DNA from: an uncultured Lachnospiraceae bacterium
GTDB lineage: Bacteria; Bacillota; Clostridia; Lachnospirales; Lachnospiraceae
Assembly: GCA_934351705.1 (NCBI GenBank)
Contig: CAKRJK010000109.1
Location: forward strand, 1-5,851
Length of the DNA: 5,851 nt
Direction of reading: 5' to 3'
Shown here: piece after piece, positions 1-4,629 of the stretch
Layout: every line of letters starts with the position of its first letter
Numbering within the stretch: the stretch's first letter is position 1
The notes under the pieces: model-generated
Told to the model about the DNA's origin: nothing
Databases searched by the model: none
The model's input: the letters and a program-made list of their open reading frames with translations, nothing else
Program-made: the position numbers and the translations under genes

Positions 1-1
1 G

Positions 2-751
2 TCGCAGAGAGACCGTGTGATGAATAACTTCAGAAAAGGAAAGACAGATATTCTTGTGGCAACCGATGTCGCTGCAAGGGGAATTGATGTGGATGATGTC
101 GAGGCGGTATTTAACTATGATATTCCGCAGGATGATGAGTATTATGTACATCGGATCGGAAGAACGGGACGTGCCGGAAGGACAGGACGTGCATTTACCT
201 TTGTAAAAGGAAAAGAGGTCTACAAATTAAAAGACATTCAAAGATACTGTAAGACCAAGATCCTCGCACAGCCGATTCCGTCGACAGAGGATGTAGCCTC
301 CATAAAAGCCGAAAAGATCATGGATCGGATAGGAAATATTATCGAGGAAGAAAACTTAAAACAGATGATAGACTTTATCGAGCAAAGGATTAATGAATCG
401 GATGATTACACCGCAATGGATATTGCCGCAGCCTTTTTGTATGAAGCACTCGGCGGAGCGGAGGAAACGGTGAGCGACGGATATGATTTCGGGGATACCG
501 GAGCAGAAGAAGGAATGGTACGTCTGTTTATCAATATCGGAAAGAAACAAAACGTAAAACCGGGAGATATTCTCGGAGCCGTTGCAGGAGAATCGGGAAT
601 GTCCGGAAAATTGGTCGGAGCCATTGATATGTACGATAAATACACATTTGTGGAAGTACCGAAAGAGTACGGCAGAGAAGTGTTAGAGGCAATGCGCAAT
701 GCCAAAATCAAAGGCAAATCCATCAGCATTGAACCGGCAAATCAAAAATAA
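2..751 (+). CDS. DEAD-box ATP-dependent RNA helicase, C-terminal part (5' truncated by window edge)
   Basis: The reading frame is open from base 2, so the start lies upstream and only 249 C-terminal residues are present. They cover the second RecA-like domain, with helicase motif V ([10 protein letters not shown], residues 20-29) and motif VI (HRIGRTGR, residues 50-57). A helical linker rich in Glu, Lys and Ile follows, then a C-terminal DbpA-type RNA-binding fold from about residue 172 ([11 protein letters not shown]) to the end. DEAD-box proteins with this tail (DbpA/YxiN, CsdA/DeaD and CshA relatives) remodel structured RNA in ribosome assembly, cold adaptation or mRNA decay. The strongly basic or Arg/Gly-rich extension seen in many CshA/DeaD proteins is absent; the protein stops soon after the RNA-binding fold. 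The gene converges on the PerR-like gene with 5 bases between stops. Family assignment is secure. The choice between deaD, dbpA and cshA is not, because the N-terminal domain lies outside the window. Confidence 0.95.
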   Translation, partial: SQRDRVMNNFRKGKTDILVATDVAARGIDVDDVEAVFNYDIPQDDEYYVHRIGRTGRAGRTGRAFTFVKGKEVYKLKDIQRYCKTKILAQPIPSTEDVASIKAEKIMDRIGNIIEEENLKQMIDFIEQRINESDDYTAMDIAAAFLYEALGGAEETVSDGYDFGDTGAEEGMVRLFINIGKKQNVKPGDILGAVAGESGMSGKLVGAIDMYDKYTFVEVPKEYGREVLEAMRNAKIKGKSISIEPANQK

Positions 752-756
752 TGATC

Positions 757-1137
757 TTATTTGCCGGCACAATGCGGGCATTTTCCAAAGAAATAAGAAA
801 TGCTGCTCTCAATGATACCGTCAAAGTTGTCATTGACCATAGAGTTGATATTCACTGACGGATTCAGTTCTAAATCATAAACGTCACCGCATTCATTACA
901 GAAAAAGTGATAGTGCGGTTTGACGTTGCCGTCATAGCGGTCGGGACCGACACCCGTAGAAATCTTAATAATTTCTCCGGTTTCTTCTAATAAAGCGAGG
1001 TTTCTGTAAACAGTACCCAGACTGATATTCGGATATTCCTGTTTTACTGCGAGATAAATCGTTTCCGCAGTCGGATGGTTGGAATGGGTAGCCAAGTAAG
1101 TTTTTACAGATTCACGCTGTCTGCTGTATTTTCTCAT
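757..1137 (-). CDS. perR: Fur-family transcriptional regulator, PerR-like
   Basis: A 126-residue protein, slightly shorter than typical Fur/PerR (about 140-150) because of a short N-terminus. It has the winged-helix DNA-binding domain (residues 1-70, with HPTAETIY and SLGTVYRNL as recognition region) and a C-terminal metal and dimerisation domain. Structural zinc ligands are C80/C83 (CNEC) and C120/C123 (CPHC). The regulatory-metal residues of B. subtilis PerR have clear counterparts: H21, D69 (in RYDG), H75 and H77 (HYH) and D88. The Asp at the D104-equivalent favours a PerR-type peroxide sensor over Fur or Zur, but alignment by eye cannot prove it. Family knowledge: PerR with Fe(II) is oxidised by hydrogen peroxide at the His ligands and releases its DNA. 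The gene stands alone, divergent from the gene at 1317. The ATG at 1137 has only a weak ribosome binding site (GTAGAG), but the N-terminus MRKYSRQRE fits the family. Confidence 0.87.
   Translation of the reverse strand: MRKYSRQRESVKTYLATHSNHPTAETIYLAVKQEYPNISLGTVYRNLALLEETGEIIKISTGVGPDRYDGNVKPHYHFFCNECGDVYDLELNPSVNINSMVNDNFDGIIESSISYFFGKCPHCAGK
762..784 (+). terminator. Possible Rho-independent terminator of the helicase gene
   Basis: TGCC-g-GCA (762-769) can pair with TGC-g-GGCA (773-780). This makes seven base pairs with one G/G mismatch and a three-base loop, followed at once by TTTT (781-784). It lies 11 bases past the helicase stop and inside the 3' end of the convergent PerR-like gene. 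The U-tract is short, so strength is uncertain. Confidence 0.4.
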
Positions 1138-1156
1138 AAAAATCTCTACTTTCTAA

Positions 1157-1171
1157 TTATAATAATAGGAA
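1157..1171. promoter_or_regulatory. PerR-box-like operator overlapping the -10 of the PerR-like gene
   Basis: The plus strand reads TTATAAT-A-ATAGGAA. Compared with the known PerR box TTATAATnATTATAA, one half-site matches 7 of 7 and the other 4 of 7. A second weaker half (TTATGAT on the minus strand) lies next to it. The position on the -10 of the regulator's own promoter fits negative autoregulation, as known for perR in Bacillus. The region is AT-rich, so chance similarity is possible. Confidence 0.4.
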
Positions 1172-1187
1172 TCATAACTGATTACAA
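1159..1187 (-). promoter_or_regulatory. Probable sigma-A promoter of the PerR-like gene
   Basis: Reading the minus strand, TTGTAA (1187-1182) is followed after 17 bases by TATTAT (1164-1159). A perfect TATAAT (1161-1156) lies 3 bases further on but would need a 20-base spacer. The region is AT-rich and sits about 20 bases upstream of the ATG. Confidence 0.5.
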
Positions 1188-1307
1188 TATTACTATATCC
1201 TTTTTCGGGGGCTTCTGTCAACCGATTTCTTCAGACGAAAAACAAAATTTCAAAATCGGATAATTTCAAAAAGGCTTTATGCATATACTGAAAAAAACAT
1301 GGTAAAT

Positions 1308-1319
1308 GGAGGAACTATG
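1308..1319 (+). promoter_or_regulatory. Ribosome binding site that decides the start at 1317
   Basis: GGAGG at 1308-1312 lies 4 bases before ATG 1317-1319. An in-frame ATG at 1299 would place this site inside the coding region and has only an A-run before it, so 1317 is preferred. A TATACT at 1284-1289 could be a -10, but no convincing -35 lies at the right distance. Confidence 0.7.
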
Positions 1320-1997
1320 CAAAATTTAAATCATTTTGTCACATATATCTATTCCTACGAACAAGGCGTAAAGCATAGAAATGCGGGATTCGCAAAAATA
1401 GATTACCGCGGAGAAGTTGTGCGTATGGAGGCACAGATAAAAACAGAATCCGGGCAAAAAGAGGACGCGGACATCTGCCTTCTGATCAAAGAGGGGGAAC
1501 GGATACTGGCAATTTCCGTGGCGGAAATCCGTTTTGAAAACGGAGTGGCAAATTATAAAGGACGCTTCTTTGCAAAAAAAATCGGAAAGAGCAATCATCA
1601 TTTTGAAGAGGTAACGGGACTGTACATAAAAACAAAACGGGAAACATTTGCAAGCCAGTGGATTGACGAAGAATTAAAGGTGAATCAGATTGCAGCATAC
1701 AAGGAACAAAAACAGGAAAAGACAGAACCGCAGGAAACGGAAACGAAAAAAAAGGAAATTCCGCAGGAGCAAAACGCACAGCAGCAAAATACGCAGCAGC
1801 AGGACAGACAGCCGGAGAACGTGCAGGCAAAAAACAGGCAGTTTGAACAGTCAAGAAAAGACTCTGCCACACTTCAGACCGCAGAGATCAAAGAGCCTTA
1901 CGACTGGCGTTATGAGTGGGAAAAATTAGACCAGAGTGCAGGCAACGAACTTGTCTTTGGCTTAGCACTCTGGACGAGAAATAAGGGAAAATCTTAA
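1317..1997 (+). CDS. Uncharacterised protein (DUF6128-like N-terminal domain, Gln/Glu-rich tail), possibly C-terminally truncated
   Basis: A 226-residue cytoplasmic protein with no signal peptide or membrane segment. Residues 1-120 look like a folded domain: NHFVTYIYSYEQGVKHRN, GFAKIDYRG and ISVAEIRFENG suggest beta strands. I recall similar N-termini (YIY.YE.G...N.GF.K) in conserved Lachnospiraceae proteins, tentatively DUF6128; this is from memory. Residues about 128-182 are a low-complexity linker of Gln, Glu and Lys, partly built of QQQN/QQQD units. After it comes EPYDWRYEWEKL, then a short unrelated-looking tail. In the relatives I remember, the W-E-K-L segment opens a further conserved domain containing an NNSFLLHGYYNYRHL-like stretch, which is absent here. 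The last 36 bases overlap the 3' end of the convergent acetyltransferase gene. The gene is divergent from the PerR-like gene and appears to be a single unit. Function unknown. Confidence 0.75.
   Translation: MQNLNHFVTYIYSYEQGVKHRNAGFAKIDYRGEVVRMEAQIKTESGQKEDADICLLIKEGERILAISVAEIRFENGVANYKGRFFAKKIGKSNHHFEEVTGLYIKTKRETFASQWIDEELKVNQIAAYKEQKQEKTEPQETETKKKEIPQEQNAQQQNTQQQDRQPENVQAKNRQFEQSRKDSATLQTAEIKEPYDWRYEWEKLDQSAGNELVFGLALWTRNKGKS
1921..1973 (-). terminator. Probable terminator of the nrdG-acetyltransferase operon (minus strand)
   Basis: CCAGAGTGC (1931-1939) and GCACTCTGG (1965-1973) form a perfect 9-bp inverted repeat with a 25-base loop that contains the acetyltransferase stop codon. On the minus strand the stem is followed, five bases on, by TTTTT (1925-1921). 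On the plus strand no U-tract follows, so it is unlikely to end the gene at 1317. The long loop lowers confidence. Confidence 0.45.
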
Positions 1998-2516
1998 ATA
2001 ATCCTGCCATTCCCCGTTTACGAGGATACTCTCGTAAGCAATTCCCTCTTCGCGAAAATGAAGATGGTTCAGCAGGCGGATAGAGGCAGCATTTTTAGGA
2101 TGTACAAACGCTTCTATCCGATGCAGGGAAAGCTCCGAAAAGATAATCGAAATTACTTTTTCTAAAGCCTCGGTCATATACCCCATATGCTGATAATCTT
2201 TATCCAGCTTATAACCGAGCGTGCAGGATTGAAAAATACCGCGTTCTACCTTTTGAATGCTCACCGTGCCGATAATATGCGAAGGATCATTCTTTTCAAA
2301 AATCCAAAACCGCGTTCCTTTATTCCGTACCGCAAGCTGGTATTCGCAGTTTAAAAGATTCTTCTGGTATTGTATCGTATAAAAATTTTTGGCGGGCATG
2401 CCGTCAAATTCCTCAAAATGTTCTCTGTTATTTAAGTGAAAATATAAAACCTCGGAAGCCGCATTTTCCGTTAAGGTTTTTAAGATCAACCGATCTGTCT
2501 CATATTGAAAATTCAT
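1962..2516 (-). CDS. GNAT-family N-acetyltransferase (RimJ/RimL-like)
   Basis: A 184-residue protein of usual length for the RimJ/RimL/YdaF-like Acetyltransf_3 group, which moves acetyl from acetyl-CoA to an amino group such as a protein N-terminus. It opens with ETDRLILK, the usual strand 1 of this group. The acetyl-CoA pyrophosphate-binding loop is YQHMGYMTEAL (residues 108-118), where Gln replaces the first Arg of the general R/QxxGxG/A motif. The C-terminal half follows the family pattern: HPKNAASIRLLNHLHFREEG (139-158), then NGEWQDYLRFSL (167-178). The ATG lies within an ATGA overlap with the stop of the upstream nrdG gene, so the two are probably translationally coupled. The substrate cannot be read from sequence, and pairing with a radical SAM activase does not by itself imply a shared pathway. 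The 3' end overlaps the convergent gene by 36 bases. Confidence 0.9.
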   Translation of the reverse strand: MNFQYETDRLILKTLTENAASEVLYFHLNNREHFEEFDGMPAKNFYTIQYQKNLLNCEYQLAVRNKGTRFWIFEKNDPSHIIGTVSIQKVERGIFQSCTLGYKLDKDYQHMGYMTEALEKVISIIFSELSLHRIEAFVHPKNAASIRLLNHLHFREEGIAYESILVNGEWQDYLRFSLISRPEC

Positions 2517-3211
2517 TCATCTATCCCCCGTATTCCCACATGTGCAATATCGTTTTTCAAAAGCTGCTGAAATTCCTGCAACTCCTTATATGTATAAGAA
2601 GAAAAGACCGGAGATATGACTTGCTCCGATTCCTGATATGCCTGGAGGTAATAAGCGGACGCACCTTTTAACCACGCTCCGATGGCAGGAATATCCTCTT
2701 TTTTGTGAAGCTCTCTTGTGATGGTCGTGCGGAATTCATAAGGCACGCGGTTCTCTTTTAAAAAATCAACCGATTCCATGATCGCCTCCATAGACAAGCA
2801 ATCACTCTGACAGACAAGAGCATACTTTTGCGGAGTGTGCTTGATGTCCATTGCAACGTTACGGCGCAGGTCGCCCTCCACGGTGTACTCGTGGCTGATG
2901 ATCTCACGCAGCTTGGTGTCCAGCTTGATGTCATAGCCGAGGAAACGGATTTTGACAATCAAACGTTCTAAATCGGGCTGCAAAGTAGGCTCGCCGCCTG
3001 TAATGCACACGCCGTCCAGAATGCCCACTCTTTTTTTGAGGTGATTTAACACAGCCTCCTCCTCGATCGTCGGTGCCAGTGAGGGAGAGAGAACCAGATC
3101 CTTGTTGTGACAGTACGGACAGCGAAAATTACAGCCGCCAAAAAAAACTGTGGCGGCGACGTGTCCGGGATAGTCTAATAAAGTCGTTTTTTGAAATCCA
3201 TGAATTTCCAT
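2513..3211 (-). CDS. nrdG: Anaerobic ribonucleoside-triphosphate reductase activating protein (NrdG2-type radical SAM), with an S13-like internal patch
   Basis: A 232-residue radical SAM protein. The family uses a 4Fe-4S cluster and S-adenosylmethionine to place a glycyl radical on anaerobic ribonucleotide reductase NrdD. Visible are the N-terminal GFQKTTLLDYPG and VFFGGCNFRCPYCHN (cluster ligands C27, C31, C34), the SAM-binding GGE (72-74, in CITGGEPTLQPDL), KLDT (96-99), MDIK (121-124) and YEFRTTI (158-164). These fit the NrdG2 subfamily well in length and order. The oddity is residues 100-118, KLREIISHEYTVEGDLRRN, which resemble ribosomal protein S13. They stand where NrdG2 proteins have the Asn-Gly-containing segment after LDT, and codons there turn G/C-ending. 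The protein may therefore be impaired. The gene starts at ATG 3211 with GAGAGG 9 bases upstream and leads a two-gene operon; no nrdD is in the window. Confidence 0.88.
   Translation of the reverse strand: MEIHGFQKTTLLDYPGHVAATVFFGGCNFRCPYCHNKDLVLSPSLAPTIEEEAVLNHLKKRVGILDGVCITGGEPTLQPDLERLIVKIRFLGYDIKLDTKLREIISHEYTVEGDLRRNVAMDIKHTPQKYALVCQSDCLSMEAIMESVDFLKENRVPYEFRTTITRELHKKEDIPAIGAWLKGASAYYLQAYQESEQVISPVFSSYTYKELQEFQQLLKNDIAHVGIRGIDE
2840..2914 (-). other. Ribosomal protein S13 (rpsM)-like segment inside nrdG
   Basis: The translated stretch K100-K124 reads KLREII..., then YTVEGDLRRNVAMDIK. In S13 the corresponding region reads like K(L/I)R(D/E)I(I/V)...VEGDLRR(E/D/N)V(S/A)(L/M)(N/D)IK and continues RLIEIG. 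The match stops where NrdG's own MDIK begins. From residue 90 to 118, 26 of 29 codons end in G or C, as expected of a highly expressed ribosomal gene and unlike the surrounding gene. A 10-bp direct repeat, gcttgatgtc on the plus strand, lies at 2839-2848 and 2923-2932. The S13 resemblance is from memory of the family, not a search. Confidence 0.7.
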
Positions 3212-3240
3212 AATAAATTACCTCTCAAATTGTTAATAAT

Positions 3241-3269
3241 ATTATGGCATAGGAAGAGTAGAAAGTGAA
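3241..3269 (-). promoter_or_regulatory. Possible promoter of the nrdG operon
   Basis: On the minus strand TTCACT (3269-3264) is followed after 17 bases by CATAAT (3246-3241). These match 4 of 6 and 5 of 6 positions of the sigma-A consensus. The -10 lies about 30 bases before the ATG. It is back-to-back with the SRP RNA promoter. Confidence 0.35.
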
Positions 3270-3276
3270 GAAAAAA

Positions 3277-3305
3277 TTGACAAAACGAATAAAATTCGGT
3301 ATACT
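3277..3305 (+). promoter_or_regulatory. Strong sigma-A promoter of the SRP RNA gene
   Basis: A perfect TTGACA (3277-3282) and TATACT (3300-3305) are separated by exactly 17 bases. This predicts a transcript start near 3312, which agrees with the start of the SRP RNA sequence. Near-consensus strength suits a stable, abundant RNA. Confidence 0.85.
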
Positions 3306-3311
3306 TATGAT

Positions 3312-3545
3312 TCCGAGCAGCTGGGGTGGCAGCGGTACCCTGTACTAGCAATCCGCTATAGCTAGAGTGATATTCTGCCTCGGGTTTTTGATGGTGAAGC
3401 AGCCCTTAGTAAGTGGCGTTGACGTTTGGGTCTTGCGCAATGGGAATCTATGAATCGTGTCAGGTCAGGAATGAAGCAGCACTAAGTAGAAGCTCTCATG
3501 TGCCGCGAGGGTGCCTGGGCTGAGCTAACTGCTAAGGTAACGTTT
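3312..3545 (+). ncRNA. ffs: Signal recognition particle RNA, large Gram-positive type
   Basis: This RNA forms the SRP with Ffh and targets ribosomes making membrane proteins to FtsY. The S-domain core is clear: GTGTCAGGTC, then AGGAAT, then GAAGCAGCAC (3457-3482). Its GGAA tetraloop is at 3468-3471 and the asymmetric loop bound by the Ffh M domain is present. The 5' part (TGTACTAGCAATCCGCTATA and nearby) and the long helix, pairing the GGGTCTTGCGCAATGGGA side with the CTCATGTGCCGCGAGG side, are those of the Alu-containing RNA of Bacillus and Clostridium, not the short E. coli 4.5S type. AGCAG near 3316 can pair with CTGCT at 3529-3533 to close the molecule. The ends are estimates: the 5' end from the promoter, the 3' end from the closing helix. 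No clear terminator follows, so processing or read-through into the next gene is possible. Confidence 0.92.
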
Positions 3546-3593
3546 GTCATCGGAATTCAAAGCAGAATGCTCGGTTTTGTATTTGTACGGGCG

Positions 3594-3606
3594 AGGAGGC
3601 AATATG
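3594..3606 (+). promoter_or_regulatory. Ribosome binding site fixing the start at 3604
   Basis: AGGAGG at 3594-3599 lies 4 bases before ATG 3604. The frame is open further upstream to a TTG at 3544, but that lies at the SRP RNA 3' end and has no such site. Confidence 0.8.
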
Positions 3607-4050
3607 GGCAAAAAGGTCAGGAATGCTTTATATGAAGTATGTAATTATCTCGAATTGATCATGGCAGTCGTTGTCATTGCGGGAATCGTGATCTCATTTT
3701 TCGGATTGGGACATGAAGTACAGTTGTTCTGGAATACACGGGGCGAGGCAGGCTCGCTTTACATTTTTCTGGAAGCGGTTTTTGAGATTGTCATCAGTAT
3801 TGAATTTTTAAAGATGCTTTGTCAGCCTAACGCAGATACGGTTTTGGAAGTGCTGATCTTCCTCGTTGCACGGCATATGATCATCGGGGATACGACAGCA
3901 TGGGAAGATTTAGCGTCGATTATCAGCATTGCGATTTTGTTCGGTATTCGCAGATTTGTACAGATACCTGCGGACGCAAAGCATAAATGTAATATTTTTT
4001 CAAGCAGAAAAGAGATAGCAGAAGAGAATCATGAGAAGGACAAGCAGTAA
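3604..4050 (+). CDS. Four-helix membrane protein, PsiE-like
   Basis: A 148-residue integral membrane protein with four likely helices: about 16-36 (LELIMAVVVIAGIVISFFGL), 51-72, 79-95 and 103-119. A charged, Lys/Glu-rich cytoplasmic tail follows. The pattern FLKMLCQPNADTVLEVLIFLVARHMII, then an acidic loop and a last helix ending in RRF, resembles the phosphate-starvation-inducible PsiE family. In that family an Arg-His-(Met/Ile)-Ile-(Ile/Val) segment closes helix three. The biochemical role of PsiE is not established, so no function is claimed, and nothing here indicates phosphate control. I recall near-identical small proteins in other Lachnospiraceae. The gene lies between the SRP RNA and tadA and overlaps tadA by 20 bases, so the two are probably co-transcribed. 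No clear promoter of its own was found; read-through from the SRP promoter is possible. Confidence 0.75.
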   Translation: MGKKVRNALYEVCNYLELIMAVVVIAGIVISFFGLGHEVQLFWNTRGEAGSLYIFLEAVFEIVISIEFLKMLCQPNADTVLEVLIFLVARHMIIGDTTAWEDLASIISIAILFGIRRFVQIPADAKHKCNIFSSRKEIAEENHEKDKQ

Positions 4051-4540
4051 AGAAGAAAAATATATGCACGCAGCGATTCGGGAGGCAAAGAAGGCATACG
4101 CCTTAGAGGAAGTTCCGATTGGCTGCGTGATTGTATATGAGGATAAAATTATCGCACGCGGTTACAATCGAAGAAATACGGACAAAAATACGATTGCACA
4201 CGCAGAGATGTCCGCGATTAAAAAAGCGAGTAAAAAGCTGGGAGACTGGAGATTGGAAGGTTGTACGATGTATGTGACACTGGAACCCTGCCAGATGTGT
4301 GCGGGAGCAATCGTGCAGGCGAGAATTGACAAAGTGGTCATAGGCAGCATGAACGCAAAGGCGGGATGTGCGGGTTCTGTCTTGAATTTGTTAGACATTC
4401 CGGCGTTTAATCACCAAGTTGCAGTTCAAAAATGCGTGCTGGAGGAAGAATGTTCTGAAATGCTCAGCAATTTCTTTCGAGAATTGCGTCAAAAAAAGAA
4501 AAACAAAAGGATAGAAAATAAAATTTTTACAGATGAATAA
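4031..4540 (+). CDS. tadA: tRNA-specific adenosine-34 deaminase
   Basis: A 169-residue zinc enzyme that converts adenosine-34 to inosine in the anticodon of tRNA-Arg(ACG), allowing one tRNA to read several codons. It is normally essential. The cytidine-deaminase fold carries the active-site motif HAE (H57 zinc ligand, E59 proton shuttle) and PCQMC (C87 and C90 zinc ligands). EKYMHAAIREAKKAY (9-23), EVPIGCVIV (27-35) and RGYNRRNTD (43-51) are typical TadA, separating it from guanine or cytosine deaminases. ATG 4031 was chosen over ATG 4064 because family members have EKYM within the first helix; the ribosome binding site (AGAAGAG) is modest, as often seen for a gene coupled to the one before it. 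The C-terminus ends in a Lys-rich stretch. Linkage of tadA with the SRP RNA gene is common in Firmicutes. Confidence 0.96.
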   Translation: MRRTSSKEEKYMHAAIREAKKAYALEEVPIGCVIVYEDKIIARGYNRRNTDKNTIAHAEMSAIKKASKKLGDWRLEGCTMYVTLEPCQMCAGAIVQARIDKVVIGSMNAKAGCAGSVLNLLDIPAFNHQVAVQKCVLEEECSEMLSNFFRELRQKKKNKRIENKIFTDE

Positions 4541-4566
4541 AAATACAGAAATAGTCGGAAAATTGA

Positions 4567-4596
4567 TTGACACAGCCATAAATTACCAGATATAAT
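4567..4596 (+). promoter_or_regulatory. Sigma-A promoter of the GGDEF/EAL gene
   Basis: TTGACA (4567-4572) and TATAAT (4591-4596), both perfect, are 18 bases apart in the gap after tadA. The predicted transcript start near 4603 leaves a leader of about 24 bases, too short for a riboswitch. Confidence 0.8.
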
Positions 4597-4612
4597 ATAG
4601 GGGAGATTATGG

Positions 4613-4629
4613 AGGAGGAAATCATAATG
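4613..4629 (+). promoter_or_regulatory. Ribosome binding site fixing the start at 4627
   Basis: AGGAGG (4613-4618) lies 8 bases before ATG 4627. An in-frame ATG at 4609 would be only about 5 bases from the predicted transcript start and would consume this site, so 4627 is preferred. Confidence 0.75.

Noticed and set aside
734..767. Perfect 9-bp inverted repeat CCGGCAAAT/ATTTGCCGG as a bidirectional terminator
   Set aside because: The loop is 16 bases and no U-tract follows on either strand. The overlapping hairpin at 762-784 is a better terminator candidate. The repeat itself is real.
1201..1242. TTTTTCG/CGAAAAA inverted repeat in the perR-1317 intergenic region
   Set aside because: The stem is AT-rich with a 28-base interior that pairs only poorly. 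It lies between divergent genes, so a terminator is not expected and no known leader structure is recognised.
1690..1929. Arg/Lys-rich 79-codon open frame on the plus strand
   Set aside because: It is an out-of-frame reading of the repetitive CAG/AAA-rich linker of the gene at 1317, and low-complexity sequence gives such frames for free.
3229..3247. Rex-like operator (TTGTTAA at 3230-3236) before nrdG
   Set aside because: Only one half-site matches; the second half does not resemble TTAACAA, and the region is AT-rich enough for chance.
3544..3603. TTG start that would lengthen the membrane protein by 20 residues
   Set aside because: It lies at the 3' end of the SRP RNA without a ribosome binding site, whereas ATG 3604 has AGGAGG.
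4474..4492. CAATT...AATTG hairpin near the end of tadA as a terminator
   Set aside because: Only five AT-rich pairs, located inside the coding sequence, and followed by A residues instead of a U-tract.
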